Assembly (NCBI RefSeq): GCF_009650995.1
Contig: NZ_WHVV01000004.1
Coordinates: 62,001 to 126,000, forward strand
DNA from: Sporosarcina cascadiensis
GTDB lineage: Bacteria > Bacillota > Bacilli > Bacillales_A > Planococcaceae
DNA: 64,000 nt
Reading direction: 5' to 3'
Made by a program: the position numbers and the translations under genes. Below the pieces are notes generated by a model, which had not been told where the DNA came from, did no database searches, and worked only from the letters and a program-made list of their open reading frames with translations. The first letter of the stretch is position 1. Each line of letters begins with the position of its first letter. This document shows, in pieces, positions 54,854-63,699 of the stretch.

Positions 54854-55849
54854 GTGGTAGGACATATGGCTGTGACAATTAAAGATATAGCAAAAGTAGC
54901 AAATGTGAGCTATTCCACTGTTTCGAAAGCGTTAAATGACAGTCCTTTGGTAAAGCCGATTACTAAAGAAAAAATTATTAAAATTGCTGAGGAATTAGGC
55001 TATCAACCAAACTTTGCAGCGCAAAGACTGGTACAAAAAAAATCGAAAACAATTGGTGTCATTTGGCCAACGCTTGAAAGAATTGCTCCGGCAGCTATCA
55101 TTTCGAAAATAAATGAACACGCTAAACATAATGAATATAACATTTTGTTATCGATAGATGAAATTGAGATTTCCTTACAGCAATTTCAAAGATTTCAAGT
55201 GGACGGGGTCATCGCTTTTGATGAGCAGGCAATGACTGACTTTACGGGAAACCATTTAAATATACCCATTATCGCATATGGTGTAAATTCGCCCCAAAAG
55301 AACTTTTCAATTGTAGATGTAGATTACGAAGGAGCAATTTCACAGGCTGTTCAGTTTTTCAGTGAAAGAAAATACAAAAGACTGGCGTTTATTGGTGATA
55401 CTGACAGCCGGGACGATCGGCAACTGGCCAAATTAAACAGTTTTATCCATGCAACTGAAAAGTTTGAAATAGATCACTCTGTATTTAATAGTAAAGGACT
55501 CGATTGGATAAACGGCTATAATTGCATTCAGGAGATTTTAGAAGAGGATACGAATCTTCCCGACGGAGTTATATGTTCAAGTTACGATATAACATCAGGA
55601 GTTATAAGAGGACTTCAGGAAAAGAACATTCATATTCCAAGAGATATCTCAATTATCGGATACGATAATATTCCTCAAATGAGCAATCTGGAAGTACCTG
55701 TAACTAGTGTCGGTGTTTCAAATGATAGTATTGCCCAGTCTCTAGTGAATACCTTAATTATGCAAATAGATAAAGGTACAAATGAAAAAATGGTATATTC
55801 TTTACGTTCCTCTCTTGTAGTTAGAGAATCTACAAGAAATGATATTTAA
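54854..55849 (+). CDS. LacI-family transcriptional regulator of hexuronate use
   Basis: A 331-residue repressor. The helix-turn-helix and hinge (VTIKDIAKVANVSYSTVSKA; PNFAAQRLVQKKSKTIGVIW) are followed by a periplasmic-binding-type sensor domain (FQVDGVIAFDEQAM; LAFIGDTDSRDDRQLAKLNS; PRDISIIGYDNIPQMSNLEV). Divergent from dctP and next to its palindromic operator, so it most likely senses a hexuronate intermediate. GTG 54854 behind GAGGGGAT is taken; ATG 54866 or GTG 54872 are possible. Confidence 0.88.
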   Translation: MVGHMAVTIKDIAKVANVSYSTVSKALNDSPLVKPITKEKIIKIAEELGYQPNFAAQRLVQKKSKTIGVIWPTLERIAPAAIISKINEHAKHNEYNILLSIDEIEISLQQFQRFQVDGVIAFDEQAMTDFTGNHLNIPIIAYGVNSPQKNFSIVDVDYEGAISQAVQFFSERKYKRLAFIGDTDSRDDRQLAKLNSFIHATEKFEIDHSVFNSKGLDWINGYNCIQEILEEDTNLPDGVICSSYDITSGVIRGLQEKNIHIPRDISIIGYDNIPQMSNLEVPVTSVGVSNDSIAQSLVNTLIMQIDKGTNEKMVYSLRSSLVVRESTRNDI

Positions 55850-55887
55850 AATTAATTCTATTTTATTCTAATCCAAAATCTAATAAA

Positions 55888-55928
55888 CCTCAGACAATTC
55901 CTTTTGAATTGTCTGAGGTCTATTTTTG
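55888..55928 (+). terminator. Terminator between the LacI-family gene and uxuB (convergent)
   Basis: A 13-bp perfect stem, CCTCAGACAATTC (55888-55900) against GAATTGTCTGAGG (55906-55918), loop of five, followed by TCTATTTTTG on the plus strand. It serves the regulator gene and may also stop uxuB transcripts. Confidence 0.88.
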
Positions 55929-55965
55929 TTACCAACATTTCGCCCTTGATAATTATTAATCGATG

Positions 55966-56802
55966 TTACACACCGGAGTATGCTAAGAAACCGCCATCTA
56001 CAGGAATGATGATTCCTGTAATAAATCTTGAATAGTGAGGATCTGTCAAAAAGAGCATGGCGCCAATTAGATCATCAGGCTGTCCGAACTCTTTTAAAGG
56101 TGTCTGGCTTAATATCTTTTCTGCCCGATCTGTGTGACTGCCGTCTTCGTTCGTAAGTAAAGCTCTATTCTGATCCGTTAAGAAAAATCCAGGCGCAATA
56201 CTATTAACTCGGATGGATGTTCCGGCAAAATACACTGCCAGCCATTGTGTAAAATTATTTATTGACGATTTCGCAGCACTGTATGCAGGTACTTTTGTCA
56301 GAGGACTATACCCGCTCATAGAAGAAATATTTAAAATGGATGACTGATCGACTTTCAGCAATTCTTCAGCAAAGACCTGGGTAGCTAAGAATGTTCCCAG
56401 GAAGTTTGTATCAAAGACTTGTTTGAATCCAGTTTCGTCTAAATCAAAGAATGTATTTCCCTTACTGTTTTCAATGAAATATTCATCAAATGTAATCGCA
56501 TCTGGATGATTACCACCCGCACCATTAATCAATACATGGATAGCGCCAAACTTATCTAGAATTTGCGTTCTTGCATCTAAAAGCGAGTCTTTATCTAAGA
56601 TATCTACAGACAATGCCATCGACTGCCCGCCGAGTGAACGAAGCTCATCTGCGATTTTCTCTCCTTTTTCTAAAGTTCTATTTAAAATCACAATATTAGC
56701 TTGTTGTTTTGATAGAGCACGAGCCATTTCAGAACATAAAATGCCACTGCCGCCAGTGATCACCACAGTTTTATTTTTGAAATATGAGTGTATTGGATAC
56801 AT
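55966..56802 (-). CDS. uxuB: D-mannonate oxidoreductase / fructuronate reductase, SDR type
   Basis: A 278-residue short-chain dehydrogenase. Cofactor motif TVVITGGSGILCSEMARALS, NGAGGNHPDA, catalytic SSMSGYSPLTKVPAYSAAKSS (Ser, Tyr-x-x-x-Lys) and VNSIAPGFFLTDQNRALL. It reduces D-fructuronate to D-mannonate. This SDR form is the Bacillus-type UxuB (YjmF), unrelated to the long-chain enzyme of E. coli. The ATG at 56802 has GAGG 8 bases upstream, in the tail of uxuA. A 48-codon extension is inside uxuA and is rejected. Confidence 0.9.
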   Translation of the reverse strand: MYPIHSYFKNKTVVITGGSGILCSEMARALSKQQANIVILNRTLEKGEKIADELRSLGGQSMALSVDILDKDSLLDARTQILDKFGAIHVLINGAGGNHPDAITFDEYFIENSKGNTFFDLDETGFKQVFDTNFLGTFLATQVFAEELLKVDQSSILNISSMSGYSPLTKVPAYSAAKSSINNFTQWLAVYFAGTSIRVNSIAPGFFLTDQNRALLTNEDGSHTDRAEKILSQTPLKEFGQPDDLIGAMLFLTDPHYSRFITGIIIPVDGGFLAYSGV

Positions 56803-56803
56803 A

Positions 56804-57871
56804 TTAGTTTCCTCTCTTTCTGGAGTAAGCATCCCAAAGTCCATGTAAATACATAATTCCAAGTGCACGGTCGTATAAACCATAACCCGCTCTGCATTCT
56901 TCATCCCATAGATGTCTGCCATGGTCCGGTCGCACGTAGCCTTCATATTGCTGATCTGCGTATTGCTTAATTACGCCCGCTATATCAATTGAACCATCAG
57001 TTGTATAATGAGATGTTTCAACAAAACTTCCGTCTTCAAAATGTTTTACATTGCGAACGTGTGTAAATGGAGAGTTCTTTAAATATTTCTCGGTCAATGC
57101 CACTACATCATTATCAGAACGAGCACCAAATGAACCAGTGCATAAAGTTAGACAATTTGAAGGAGATGGAGAAATCTGCAATAAACGCTCTACACTTTTC
57201 TCAGTTGTCATAATCCTCGGCAAACCGAAAATAGAAAATGGCGGATCATCTGGATGGATAGCCATCTTGATCCCTGCTTCCTCGGCCACAGGTAATATTT
57301 CTAATAAGAAGTATTCCAAATTACTCCACAAGTCTTCTTCAGAGATGTTTTCATACTGCTCAAATAACTCTTTTAGTTGAGCCATTTTTTCCTTTTCCCA
57401 ACCAGGTAAAGTCAGTTTTGATGACTTTGAAACTTCTTCAACAAGCTCAGACGGAGTCATCTTCGTAATTTTTGAATGGTCATAGAAAAGAGCAGTGGAA
57501 CCGTCTTCAAGCGGATAGAATAAATCAGTCCTGGTCCAATCAAAAATCGGCATGAAATTATAACATATAACCTTTACACCCCTGGAGCCCAGGTTGCGTA
57601 TTGTTTCTTTATAATTTTCAATATAACGGGCACGGGAGTCTAACCCCAGCTTGATATCTTCATGTACGTTTACGCTCTCTACAACCTCGCCATGAAATCC
57701 ATTGTCTTGGATATGTTGTAATACTTCATCGATTTCTTCGATTGGCCAAACTTCGCCTACAGGCCTTTTATGAAGAGCCCATACAATTCCTTCGACATTA
57801 GGAATTTGCTTGATCTGCTTTAATTCAATTGTGTCGTTATTAACACCATACCATCGAAATGTCATTTTCAT
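56804..57871 (-). CDS. uxuA: Mannonate dehydratase
   Basis: A 355-residue TIM-barrel enzyme that dehydrates D-mannonate to 2-keto-3-deoxygluconate. Motifs: FRWYGVNNDTIELKQIKQIP, VICYNFMPIFDWTRTDL, GIKMAIHPDDPPFSIFGLPR (metal ligands), LTLCTGSFGARSDNDV and VRPDHGRHLWDE. The ATG overlaps the kdgA stop by one base (TGATG). Confidence 0.97.
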   Translation of the reverse strand: MKMTFRWYGVNNDTIELKQIKQIPNVEGIVWALHKRPVGEVWPIEEIDEVLQHIQDNGFHGEVVESVNVHEDIKLGLDSRARYIENYKETIRNLGSRGVKVICYNFMPIFDWTRTDLFYPLEDGSTALFYDHSKITKMTPSELVEEVSKSSKLTLPGWEKEKMAQLKELFEQYENISEEDLWSNLEYFLLEILPVAEEAGIKMAIHPDDPPFSIFGLPRIMTTEKSVERLLQISPSPSNCLTLCTGSFGARSDNDVVALTEKYLKNSPFTHVRNVKHFEDGSFVETSHYTTDGSIDIAGVIKQYADQQYEGYVRPDHGRHLWDEECRAGYGLYDRALGIMYLHGLWDAYSRKRGN

Positions 57872-58494
57872 CAGACTTGTACTCCCTTCACCAATCTTGT
57901 ATATTTTTTTGAAATATCAGTAACTGCTGCTACTCCGCCTTCAGCATATGCTTTATTTAAATCGCTTCCAATTCCAACAGCAATAGCCCCTGCTTGCAGC
58001 CATTCCGAAAGGTTGTGCAGCCCAATTCCGCCAGTAGGCATAATCTTCACATCAGGTAAAGGACCCTTCACAGCTTTTATGAACGATGAATCAAAATGAT
58101 TTGCAGGAAATAGTTTTATGATCGGTGCTCCTGCTTTCTTTGCTATCATCATTTCCTTAACAGTCATACAGCCTGGAAAATAAGGAATCTGTACATTCAT
58201 ACAATAGTCAGCAACCTCAGGATCAAAATATGGACTGACAATAAATCCAGCTCCTAATTCAACTGCTTCTTTTGCTGTTTCAATATCATTTACAGTACCA
58301 GCTCCAAAAGTAAATGATAAATGGCGAGTTTTTTCATATATTTCCGCTACATCCGGAGTAGTGTATGTTAGCTCAATTAATGAAATCCCTCCTGCTACCG
58401 CACCCTCAATAATAGCTATTGCTTCTTCAGCAGTATCTGCACGTATTACCGCAACGACACGTTGTTCTTCTATACTTTTAATGACTGAATCCAT
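57871..58494 (-). CDS. kdgA: KHG/KDPG aldolase
   Basis: A 207-residue class I aldolase that splits 2-keto-3-deoxy-6-phosphogluconate to pyruvate and glyceraldehyde-3-phosphate. Catalytic Glu41 (ISLIELTYTTP) and Schiff-base Lys127 (APIIKLFPANHF), with the phosphate-binding MPTGGIG. AGGTTTTTAAATG gives a moderate binding site. Final step of the pathway encoded here. Confidence 0.95.
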   Translation of the reverse strand: MDSVIKSIEEQRVVAVIRADTAEEAIAIIEGAVAGGISLIELTYTTPDVAEIYEKTRHLSFTFGAGTVNDIETAKEAVELGAGFIVSPYFDPEVADYCMNVQIPYFPGCMTVKEMMIAKKAGAPIIKLFPANHFDSSFIKAVKGPLPDVKIMPTGGIGLHNLSEWLQAGAIAVGIGSDLNKAYAEGGVAAVTDISKKYTRLVKGVQV

Positions 58495-58511
58495 TTAAAA
58501 ACCTCCCAAAA

Positions 58512-59465
58512 TTATCTTTCAATAGACTTTGTTCCATTTATAAAAGCTTCAAGTTCATGCAGTGACGGCAGTCCTTCATTATCTCCAACAACTGTAGTTA
58601 CGAGGGCTCCTGCAGCATTGCCATAGGTCAGCATATCGAGTGGTTCTAATTGATTCAAATAGGCGTAAATAAATCCTGTATCAAAACCGTCACCGGCTCC
58701 AACGGTATCCACTGCATCAACTTGGTAAATCCCGCGATCGTACCATTCACCATCTGTAAATAATGAAGCACCTCGATGACCGCGTTTCATCACAAAATGA
58801 GAAATAGTATGCTTCCCGGTAAAGATTTCGATATCCGGTTTATTAGCACTCCCGATTAGCAGTTCAATCTCTTCTTCCCCTGTTAGGAAAATTTGAACAA
58901 ATGGATAAATCTTTTCAAACGCTTCTCTAGCTTCTTCAATGCTCCATAACTTCAAACGAAGATTCGGGTCAAATGAAACGGGTATATTGTATTTCTTCGC
59001 TATTTCTACTATTCTTAAAACGATGTCTAGCGTACTTGAATCGAGAGCCAAATAGACTCCCGAAAGGTGAATTAAATCCATCTCTTTAATGTGTTCTTCT
59101 TTTAAATGCTGCTGTTCTAACGATAAGATAGGCCCATTTGTGCGATAATAATAAGTTCGGCTGTCACCATTATTAAAAATTTCACGGAAGTTTAGAGACG
59201 TTGATTTATTTTCCACGAAATCAATCTGTGAAACATCTACTCCTTCACCTCTTAAATAGTTGAAAATATACTGACCGAATTCATCTTTTCCTACCCTGGA
59301 TATGAAGGAAGGTGTTAGTCCGAGGCGTGCCATCCCAATAGAAAAGTTCAGTTCAGCACCTCCCACTTTACGCTCAAAATAATGGTTCATTCTCATTGGG
59401 CCTTCTTTTAACGGGGTCATCGTGATCATCGAATCACCGATCGTCAACACTCTGAATTGCCTCAT
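58512..59465 (-). CDS. kdgK: 2-keto-3-deoxygluconate kinase (PfkB family)
   Basis: A 317-residue sugar kinase that makes KDPG. PfkB signatures KVGGAELNFSIGMARLGL near the N-terminus and VDAVDTVGAGDGFDTGFIYA with the catalytic Asp near the C-terminus, plus VSFDPNLRLKLW. GAGAGGG precedes the ATG. Between kdgR and kdgA. Confidence 0.93.
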   Translation of the reverse strand: MRQFRVLTIGDSMITMTPLKEGPMRMNHYFERKVGGAELNFSIGMARLGLTPSFISRVGKDEFGQYIFNYLRGEGVDVSQIDFVENKSTSLNFREIFNNGDSRTYYYRTNGPILSLEQQHLKEEHIKEMDLIHLSGVYLALDSSTLDIVLRIVEIAKKYNIPVSFDPNLRLKLWSIEEAREAFEKIYPFVQIFLTGEEEIELLIGSANKPDIEIFTGKHTISHFVMKRGHRGASLFTDGEWYDRGIYQVDAVDTVGAGDGFDTGFIYAYLNQLEPLDMLTYGNAAGALVTTVVGDNEGLPSLHELEAFINGTKSIER

Positions 59466-59480
59466 TTCCCTCTCTCCTCT

Positions 59481-60473
59481 TTAACTAGATATTGTGGGTG
59501 TAAATTTCTTTAAAGGCTGTTCGATTTCAATGCTGTCTGTGTTTATCATTTGCATTAAAAGTTCAACAGCTGACACGCCCATTAATCGGGTCGGTTGATG
59601 AATAATCGATATTTTGCTTTGTAATATATCTAGGAATGGTGAATTATCAACAGCCACGATTGTTAGTTGTTCCTGTACATCAGCTTTTAACTTTTTCACG
59701 AAGTATAATAGTTCAATTAGTGCAATGTCATTAATTGCGAAAAATGAATCAGGTTTCTGTCCAGGTGAATCCCATAATTTGATCAATTCCATTTGAATCT
59801 TCAAACGTTCCTCAGCTATAACCCATGAAGGCTCAGACTTCAATCCGTAGTGTTTTAAAGCTTTTTTGTAACCTTCAATACGCTCAATCCTTGGACTAAT
59901 ATATTTATCTAAAGAAGTACCCACCACAGCCACTTTCTTTTTGCCTTCATGAACAATACGTTCAACTGCCAGCCTCGCAGTTTCTTCATTATCCAAAACT
60001 ATGGTTGGATAAGATGTTGTAGTGGTCTTTCTGTCCAGAAACACGATAGGAACCTTTCTTTTATATAGATCACTATAATATGTTCCATTGCCGTCTGTAG
60101 GAATAATAATGAGACCATCCACTTGTCTTGCAAGTAAATTGTCGATATATCCTCTTTCTTTCTTTGGATCATCATCTGCGTTACAAACAAAAATATGATA
60201 TTCGTTCTTATCACATTCATTTCCTACCGAGCGAATGATCTCAGTAGAAAATTCATGTAGAATATTTGCAACTATTACGCCAATTGTCTTGGTCTTTTTT
60301 TGTTTAAGACTTTTAGCAATCGAATTTGGAACATAATCCAGTTCCTCTATTGCCTGTTCAATACGTTTCCTAGTATCGGGAGACATATATTCATACCTTT
60401 TATTGATGTATTGCGAGACAGTGCTTTTGGATACATTTGCTTGTTTCGCAACTTCTAACATGGTAACTTTCAA
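59481..60473 (-). CDS. kdgR: LacI-family regulator of the kdg-uxu operon (KdgR-like)
   Basis: A 330-residue repressor. Helix-turn-helix TMLEVAKQANVSKSTVSQYI, hinge PNSIAKSLKQKKTKTIGVIV, sensor domain (LARQVDGLIIIPTDGNG; VPIVFLDRKTTTTSYPTIVL). The start is TTG at 60473 behind GGAGGTGAT, a near-complete anti-Shine-Dalgarno match. First gene of the operon and preceded by a 24-bp palindrome, so autoregulation is likely. The B. subtilis kdgRKAT operon has the same regulator-kinase-aldolase order. Confidence 0.9.
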   Translation of the reverse strand: MKVTMLEVAKQANVSKSTVSQYINKRYEYMSPDTRKRIEQAIEELDYVPNSIAKSLKQKKTKTIGVIVANILHEFSTEIIRSVGNECDKNEYHIFVCNADDDPKKERGYIDNLLARQVDGLIIIPTDGNGTYYSDLYKRKVPIVFLDRKTTTTSYPTIVLDNEETARLAVERIVHEGKKKVAVVGTSLDKYISPRIERIEGYKKALKHYGLKSEPSWVIAEERLKIQMELIKLWDSPGQKPDSFFAINDIALIELLYFVKKLKADVQEQLTIVAVDNSPFLDILQSKISIIHQPTRLMGVSAVELLMQMINTDSIEIEQPLKKFTPTISS

Positions 60474-60493
60474 AATAAATCACCTCCAGACTC

Positions 60494-60517
60494 ATTTACT
60501 AAACCGGTTTAGTAAAT
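60494..60517. promoter_or_regulatory. 24-bp palindromic operator of kdgR
   Basis: A perfect palindrome with half-site ATTTACTAAACC, centred on a CG step (60505/60506), just before the kdgR ribosome binding site. The AAACCGGTTT core is LacI-family-like and clearly different from the AACAACGTTGTT operator at dctP. Confidence 0.85.
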
Positions 60518-60544
60518 TAATAGAAAAATAAAAAATCTATAACT

Positions 60545-60574
60545 AACATAAAGGACAACTGTAAGAGATGTCAA
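60545..60574 (-). promoter_or_regulatory. Promoter of kdgR-kdgK-kdgA-uxuA-uxuB
   Basis: On the minus strand a perfect TTGACA (60569-60574), 18-base spacer, then TATGTT (60545-60550). The operator lies about 28 bases downstream of the -10, so the repressor would act as a roadblock. Confidence 0.7.
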
Positions 60575-60602
60575 TCCTAAAAGATTTTTTATTTAAATTT
60601 AT

Positions 60603-61748
60603 CTAAATAGTGTTTGTATAATTTTCATAGTATAAGATTGCAACCAGTGCAGAACCTTTGCAAAGACTATTTCGCTGATTTTCAAATGTGATTTTAGTAG
60701 ACCTGATAGAAGCAGGCAATGTATGCTGATTTATCATATGTTCACATTGCTTACTAAAAACATCAAATTGATTATATGAACTATCAATCAAAATATACTT
60801 AGGATTAATCAGATGAATAATCTGAATAAGGGCTCTTCCTAAATAGGCTCCATTTTCACCAATCACGCTTTGAATACTGAGTGATTTCAATTGTTCGTCT
60901 GTAAAAAATAAATCCTCTCCCTTCATCGCAATTTCAATTCCTTCTTTTTTCAGCTTGTTAATTACGGAGCGATGGTTAATCAACATTTCTAAACAGCCAA
61001 CCTGACCGCAACGGCATTTAGGTCCCTGGCTGTCTATGGAAATATGACCTACCTCGCCTGCTGTCCAGCTGGCGCCATAAATGATTTCTTTACCATATAA
61101 ATATGATCCGCCTACTCCTTCACCTACACGAATATAAAAAATGCCCTCATCCTCAACAAATCCGTTTCTAATCATTGCATCTAAACCACCCATATTCACA
61201 CTGTTGTGGATATGGATTGGCACGGTAAATGCATTCAGTTTCTTGAAAGAGACCTCTTTCCAATTAAGGGATGTTGAAGTTAAGATCATTTTTTCATCGA
61301 CATCTACGATACCCGGGACACCAATTCCTATCCCTATTATTAATTTGTATTTAGCTATAAGACTCTCTATGATTTCAGTTATTCTCGACAAGACTAATTC
61401 ATGATCCGTACCATTTAAATTTATCGTCCGTTCTTCCACTGTATCACCATAATAATCAACTACAATATACTTGAGTTCGTATTGATTGAAAGTAAAACCA
61501 ATCGCCCGATATCCTTCACGATTAATTTGAATACGTATAGGCGGTCTTCCTTTTAATCCTGGTTCTTTACTACCTTTCTCTACAATAATACCTTCATTAA
61601 TTAGTTCATCAACTATGAGAGAAACCGTATTTTTGCTTACTCCCATTAAATTAACCAATTCTTGTCGTGATGTTTCATTTAGTTCTCTGACTTTAGCCAG
61701 AAGTCTTCTTTTATTTTTCTCTCGTAAAAAACTAGTTCCTTTTATCAT
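60603..61748 (-). CDS. ROK-family transcriptional regulator (NagC/XylR type)
   Basis: A 381-residue protein with an N-terminal winged helix (LNETSRQELVNLMGVSKNTV) and a ROK domain (GIGIGVPGIVDVDEKMILTS; WTAGEVGHISIDSQGPKCRC). The zinc motif PKCRCGQVGCLE is complete. A DxGxT-type phosphate loop is weakly kept (AIGFTFNQYELKYIVVDYYG), so kinase activity is unlikely. It follows the NagA-like and SIS genes, pointing to amino-sugar sensing. No terminator separates its end from the kdgR promoter. Confidence 0.88.
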   Translation of the reverse strand: MIKGTSFLREKNKRRLLAKVRELNETSRQELVNLMGVSKNTVSLIVDELINEGIIVEKGSKEPGLKGRPPIRIQINREGYRAIGFTFNQYELKYIVVDYYGDTVEERTINLNGTDHELVLSRITEIIESLIAKYKLIIGIGIGVPGIVDVDEKMILTSTSLNWKEVSFKKLNAFTVPIHIHNSVNMGGLDAMIRNGFVEDEGIFYIRVGEGVGGSYLYGKEIIYGASWTAGEVGHISIDSQGPKCRCGQVGCLEMLINHRSVINKLKKEGIEIAMKGEDLFFTDEQLKSLSIQSVIGENGAYLGRALIQIIHLINPKYILIDSSYNQFDVFSKQCEHMINQHTLPASIRSTKITFENQRNSLCKGSALVAILYYENYTNTI

Positions 61749-61799
61749 GAAATTTCTCCAATTCTATTTAATCCTCTCCTTCCATTATACCCGATCTGC

Positions 61800-62555
61800 T
61801 TATAATTTCCTTATCTTTCCCTTAAAACGTGATATAAACTGATTATTCCATTCATCACCGCCTGTTGCATTCCCACTCTTCCAAATTGGCGGACTTATAC
61901 CTTTTCTAGCAAGTATTTCAACAGTCTCTAATGTAATGGCATTAAGTATAAAAGCATTGGCAAATGTAGACATAGCACCCACCATTTGCTCTTGTCCTTC
62001 TATATTTATTACAGCATCCCCAACTTGTATTTTTGAATCAATACTTAAATGACTGATATTATGAAGATTTAATTTTGACGGGTGTCTGGCAGGATGATTT
62101 TCTGGTGTATTATTTGCATGCGAAAATGAACTGATACTTATCACAGTAACTCCACGATCTTTCGCTTCCAAAGCAGCATCAATAGTAGCTGCATTGATAC
62201 CATAAGCATTTGTAAGGATGAGCAAATCGCCATTTTGCAAGTTATAATCATCAATAACAATCCTTCCATATCCCGGCGTTCTTTCAATTGCCATTGACCT
62301 GAGTGCACCGCCACTTAATAATGTTCCTTCATCTAAAATTGCACTTGCGTGCATTAGCCCACCCGCTCTAAAAAATACTTCTTGTGATGCTAAGTTTGAA
62401 TGTCCTCCTGGTCCATATACGTAAAATATCTTATCATCACTAATATGGGATGCCACCATCTCAGCTGCTTTTTTTATTTGATCCGACTCTGTTTTTATTA
62501 TTTCATCCAAATACTTTTTGATCTCAGAATAATAATCAGCAATTATTTTAGACAT
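61800..62555 (-). CDS. SIS-domain sugar-phosphate protein
   Basis: A 251-residue SIS-domain protein. Sugar-phosphate-binding segments are VYGPGGHSNLASQEVFFRAG and GDLLILTNAYGINAATIDAA, followed by VTVISISSFSHANNTPENHP. It resembles the single-SIS-domain proteins found in amino-sugar and N-acetylmuramate clusters, which isomerise or bind sugar phosphates. The 1-bp gap to the deacetylase gene indicates coupling. The exact substrate is unknown. Confidence 0.8.
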   Translation of the reverse strand: MSKIIADYYSEIKKYLDEIIKTESDQIKKAAEMVASHISDDKIFYVYGPGGHSNLASQEVFFRAGGLMHASAILDEGTLLSGGALRSMAIERTPGYGRIVIDDYNLQNGDLLILTNAYGINAATIDAALEAKDRGVTVISISSFSHANNTPENHPARHPSKLNLHNISHLSIDSKIQVGDAVINIEGQEQMVGAMSTFANAFILNAITLETVEILARKGISPPIWKSGNATGGDEWNNQFISRFKGKIRKL

Positions 62556-62556
62556 T

Positions 62557-63699
62557 TCAAAATTCTCCTTTCCTAAGTATCCCTTCTTTAAATACTACCT
62601 CTACCTCAAAAACTGTCCCTGACGTATTTAGTAATACTAAATCTGCTTTTGCTCCAACCTTAAGGCCCTCAAATTCAAGCCCCATAAACTTCGCTGGAAA
62701 TATTGAGCTTCTTCTAATTGCTTCATCAAGAGTATCAATATTATTTTTCACAAGAAACTCTATACCTTGTAATAAATTCTGTGCTGAACCAGCCAATAAT
62801 TCAGGTTGATCAGACAATTGAAGTCTGCCACTTTCAGTTAATGTTACAGAGCCGCCAACAGACGCTTGATATTTTCCGGCAGGCATACCTGCTAACGCTA
62901 CGCTATCGCTGACTAGAATTAGCTTTTTACCTTTTACACGTTTCATAACTTTTATTACATTTTCCGGAAGATGATTGCCGTCTGCAATTACACTTGTCCA
63001 CAGCGCGTCTTCTGCAAGTTGATCCCAAATGTAGTTTGGATGCCGTTTCATTAAAACGTGGGCCCCGTTGCCTAAATGTGTTGAAATACTTGCTCCAGAC
63101 TCTACTGCATTCCGAATTTGCGTTGTATTTGCTGACGTGTGTCCAATTGCAACTTTGACTCCATCTGCAACTACTGATCTGATGAATGCGTCAGACCCTT
63201 CCCACTCAGGTGACATCGTAATAATTTTTATCATTTTTTTAGCGGATTTTTGGAGAGAGAGAAATTCTTCATAATCCGGTTTTTTAATGAAAGATTTCTC
63301 GTGCGCTCCACGTGGTCCATCTTCCAGTGATAAGAATGGTCCTTCTAAATGGAAACCGCCGATATGCTTAACTAAATCTGGTCTTTTTGATAACACGTCT
63401 ACATTTTCTTGAAAAATATAGTTCAGCCGTTCAATACTATTAGTAATGACCGTCGGATAAAAAGTGGTTACTCCTATATTCAGTAATTCTTGAATAACAT
63501 GTTCCCAATCAGTTTCGCTTAGCGGAGCAGCATTAAAATCATGACTTTTATATCCATTAATTTGTATATCAACTAAGCCCGGTGCAATCGTGAGTAATGT
63601 GGGATCCCAATTAATATCTTTTATAGTTTTAATTAAACCTGACTCAATCGTTACTTCTACTGACTTTCCTTCAAGAGTATTACCTTTAAATTTAATCAT
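62557..63699 (-). CDS. N-acetylglucosamine-6-phosphate deacetylase family protein (NagA-like)
   Basis: A 380-residue amidohydrolase. APGLVDIQINGY matches the NagA-type VQ-x-NG metal region, with Glu119 in GGFHLEGPFLS and a histidine in VAIGHTSANT. Two signature spots differ from standard NagA: STHLGNGAH instead of HLxNAM, and LVSDSVALAG instead of VTDAxxxxG. It could therefore act on a different N-acyl amino sugar phosphate. The ATG at 63699 has GGAG 6 bases upstream and overlaps the upstream gene by 8 bases. Confidence 0.82.
   Translation of the reverse strand: MIKFKGNTLEGKSVEVTIESGLIKTIKDINWDPTLLTIAPGLVDIQINGYKSHDFNAAPLSETDWEHVIQELLNIGVTTFYPTVITNSIERLNYIFQENVDVLSKRPDLVKHIGGFHLEGPFLSLEDGPRGAHEKSFIKKPDYEEFLSLQKSAKKMIKIITMSPEWEGSDAFIRSVVADGVKVAIGHTSANTTQIRNAVESGASISTHLGNGAHVLMKRHPNYIWDQLAEDALWTSVIADGNHLPENVIKVMKRVKGKKLILVSDSVALAGMPAGKYQASVGGSVTLTESGRLQLSDQPELLAGSAQNLLQGIEFLVKNNIDTLDEAIRRSSIFPAKFMGLEFEGLKVGAKADLVLLNTSGTVFEVEVVFKEGILRKGEF

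Noticed and set aside
56803..56946. 48-codon N-terminal extension of uxuB
   Set aside because: It is the out-of-frame end of uxuA. The uxuB binding site lies at the uxuA stop.
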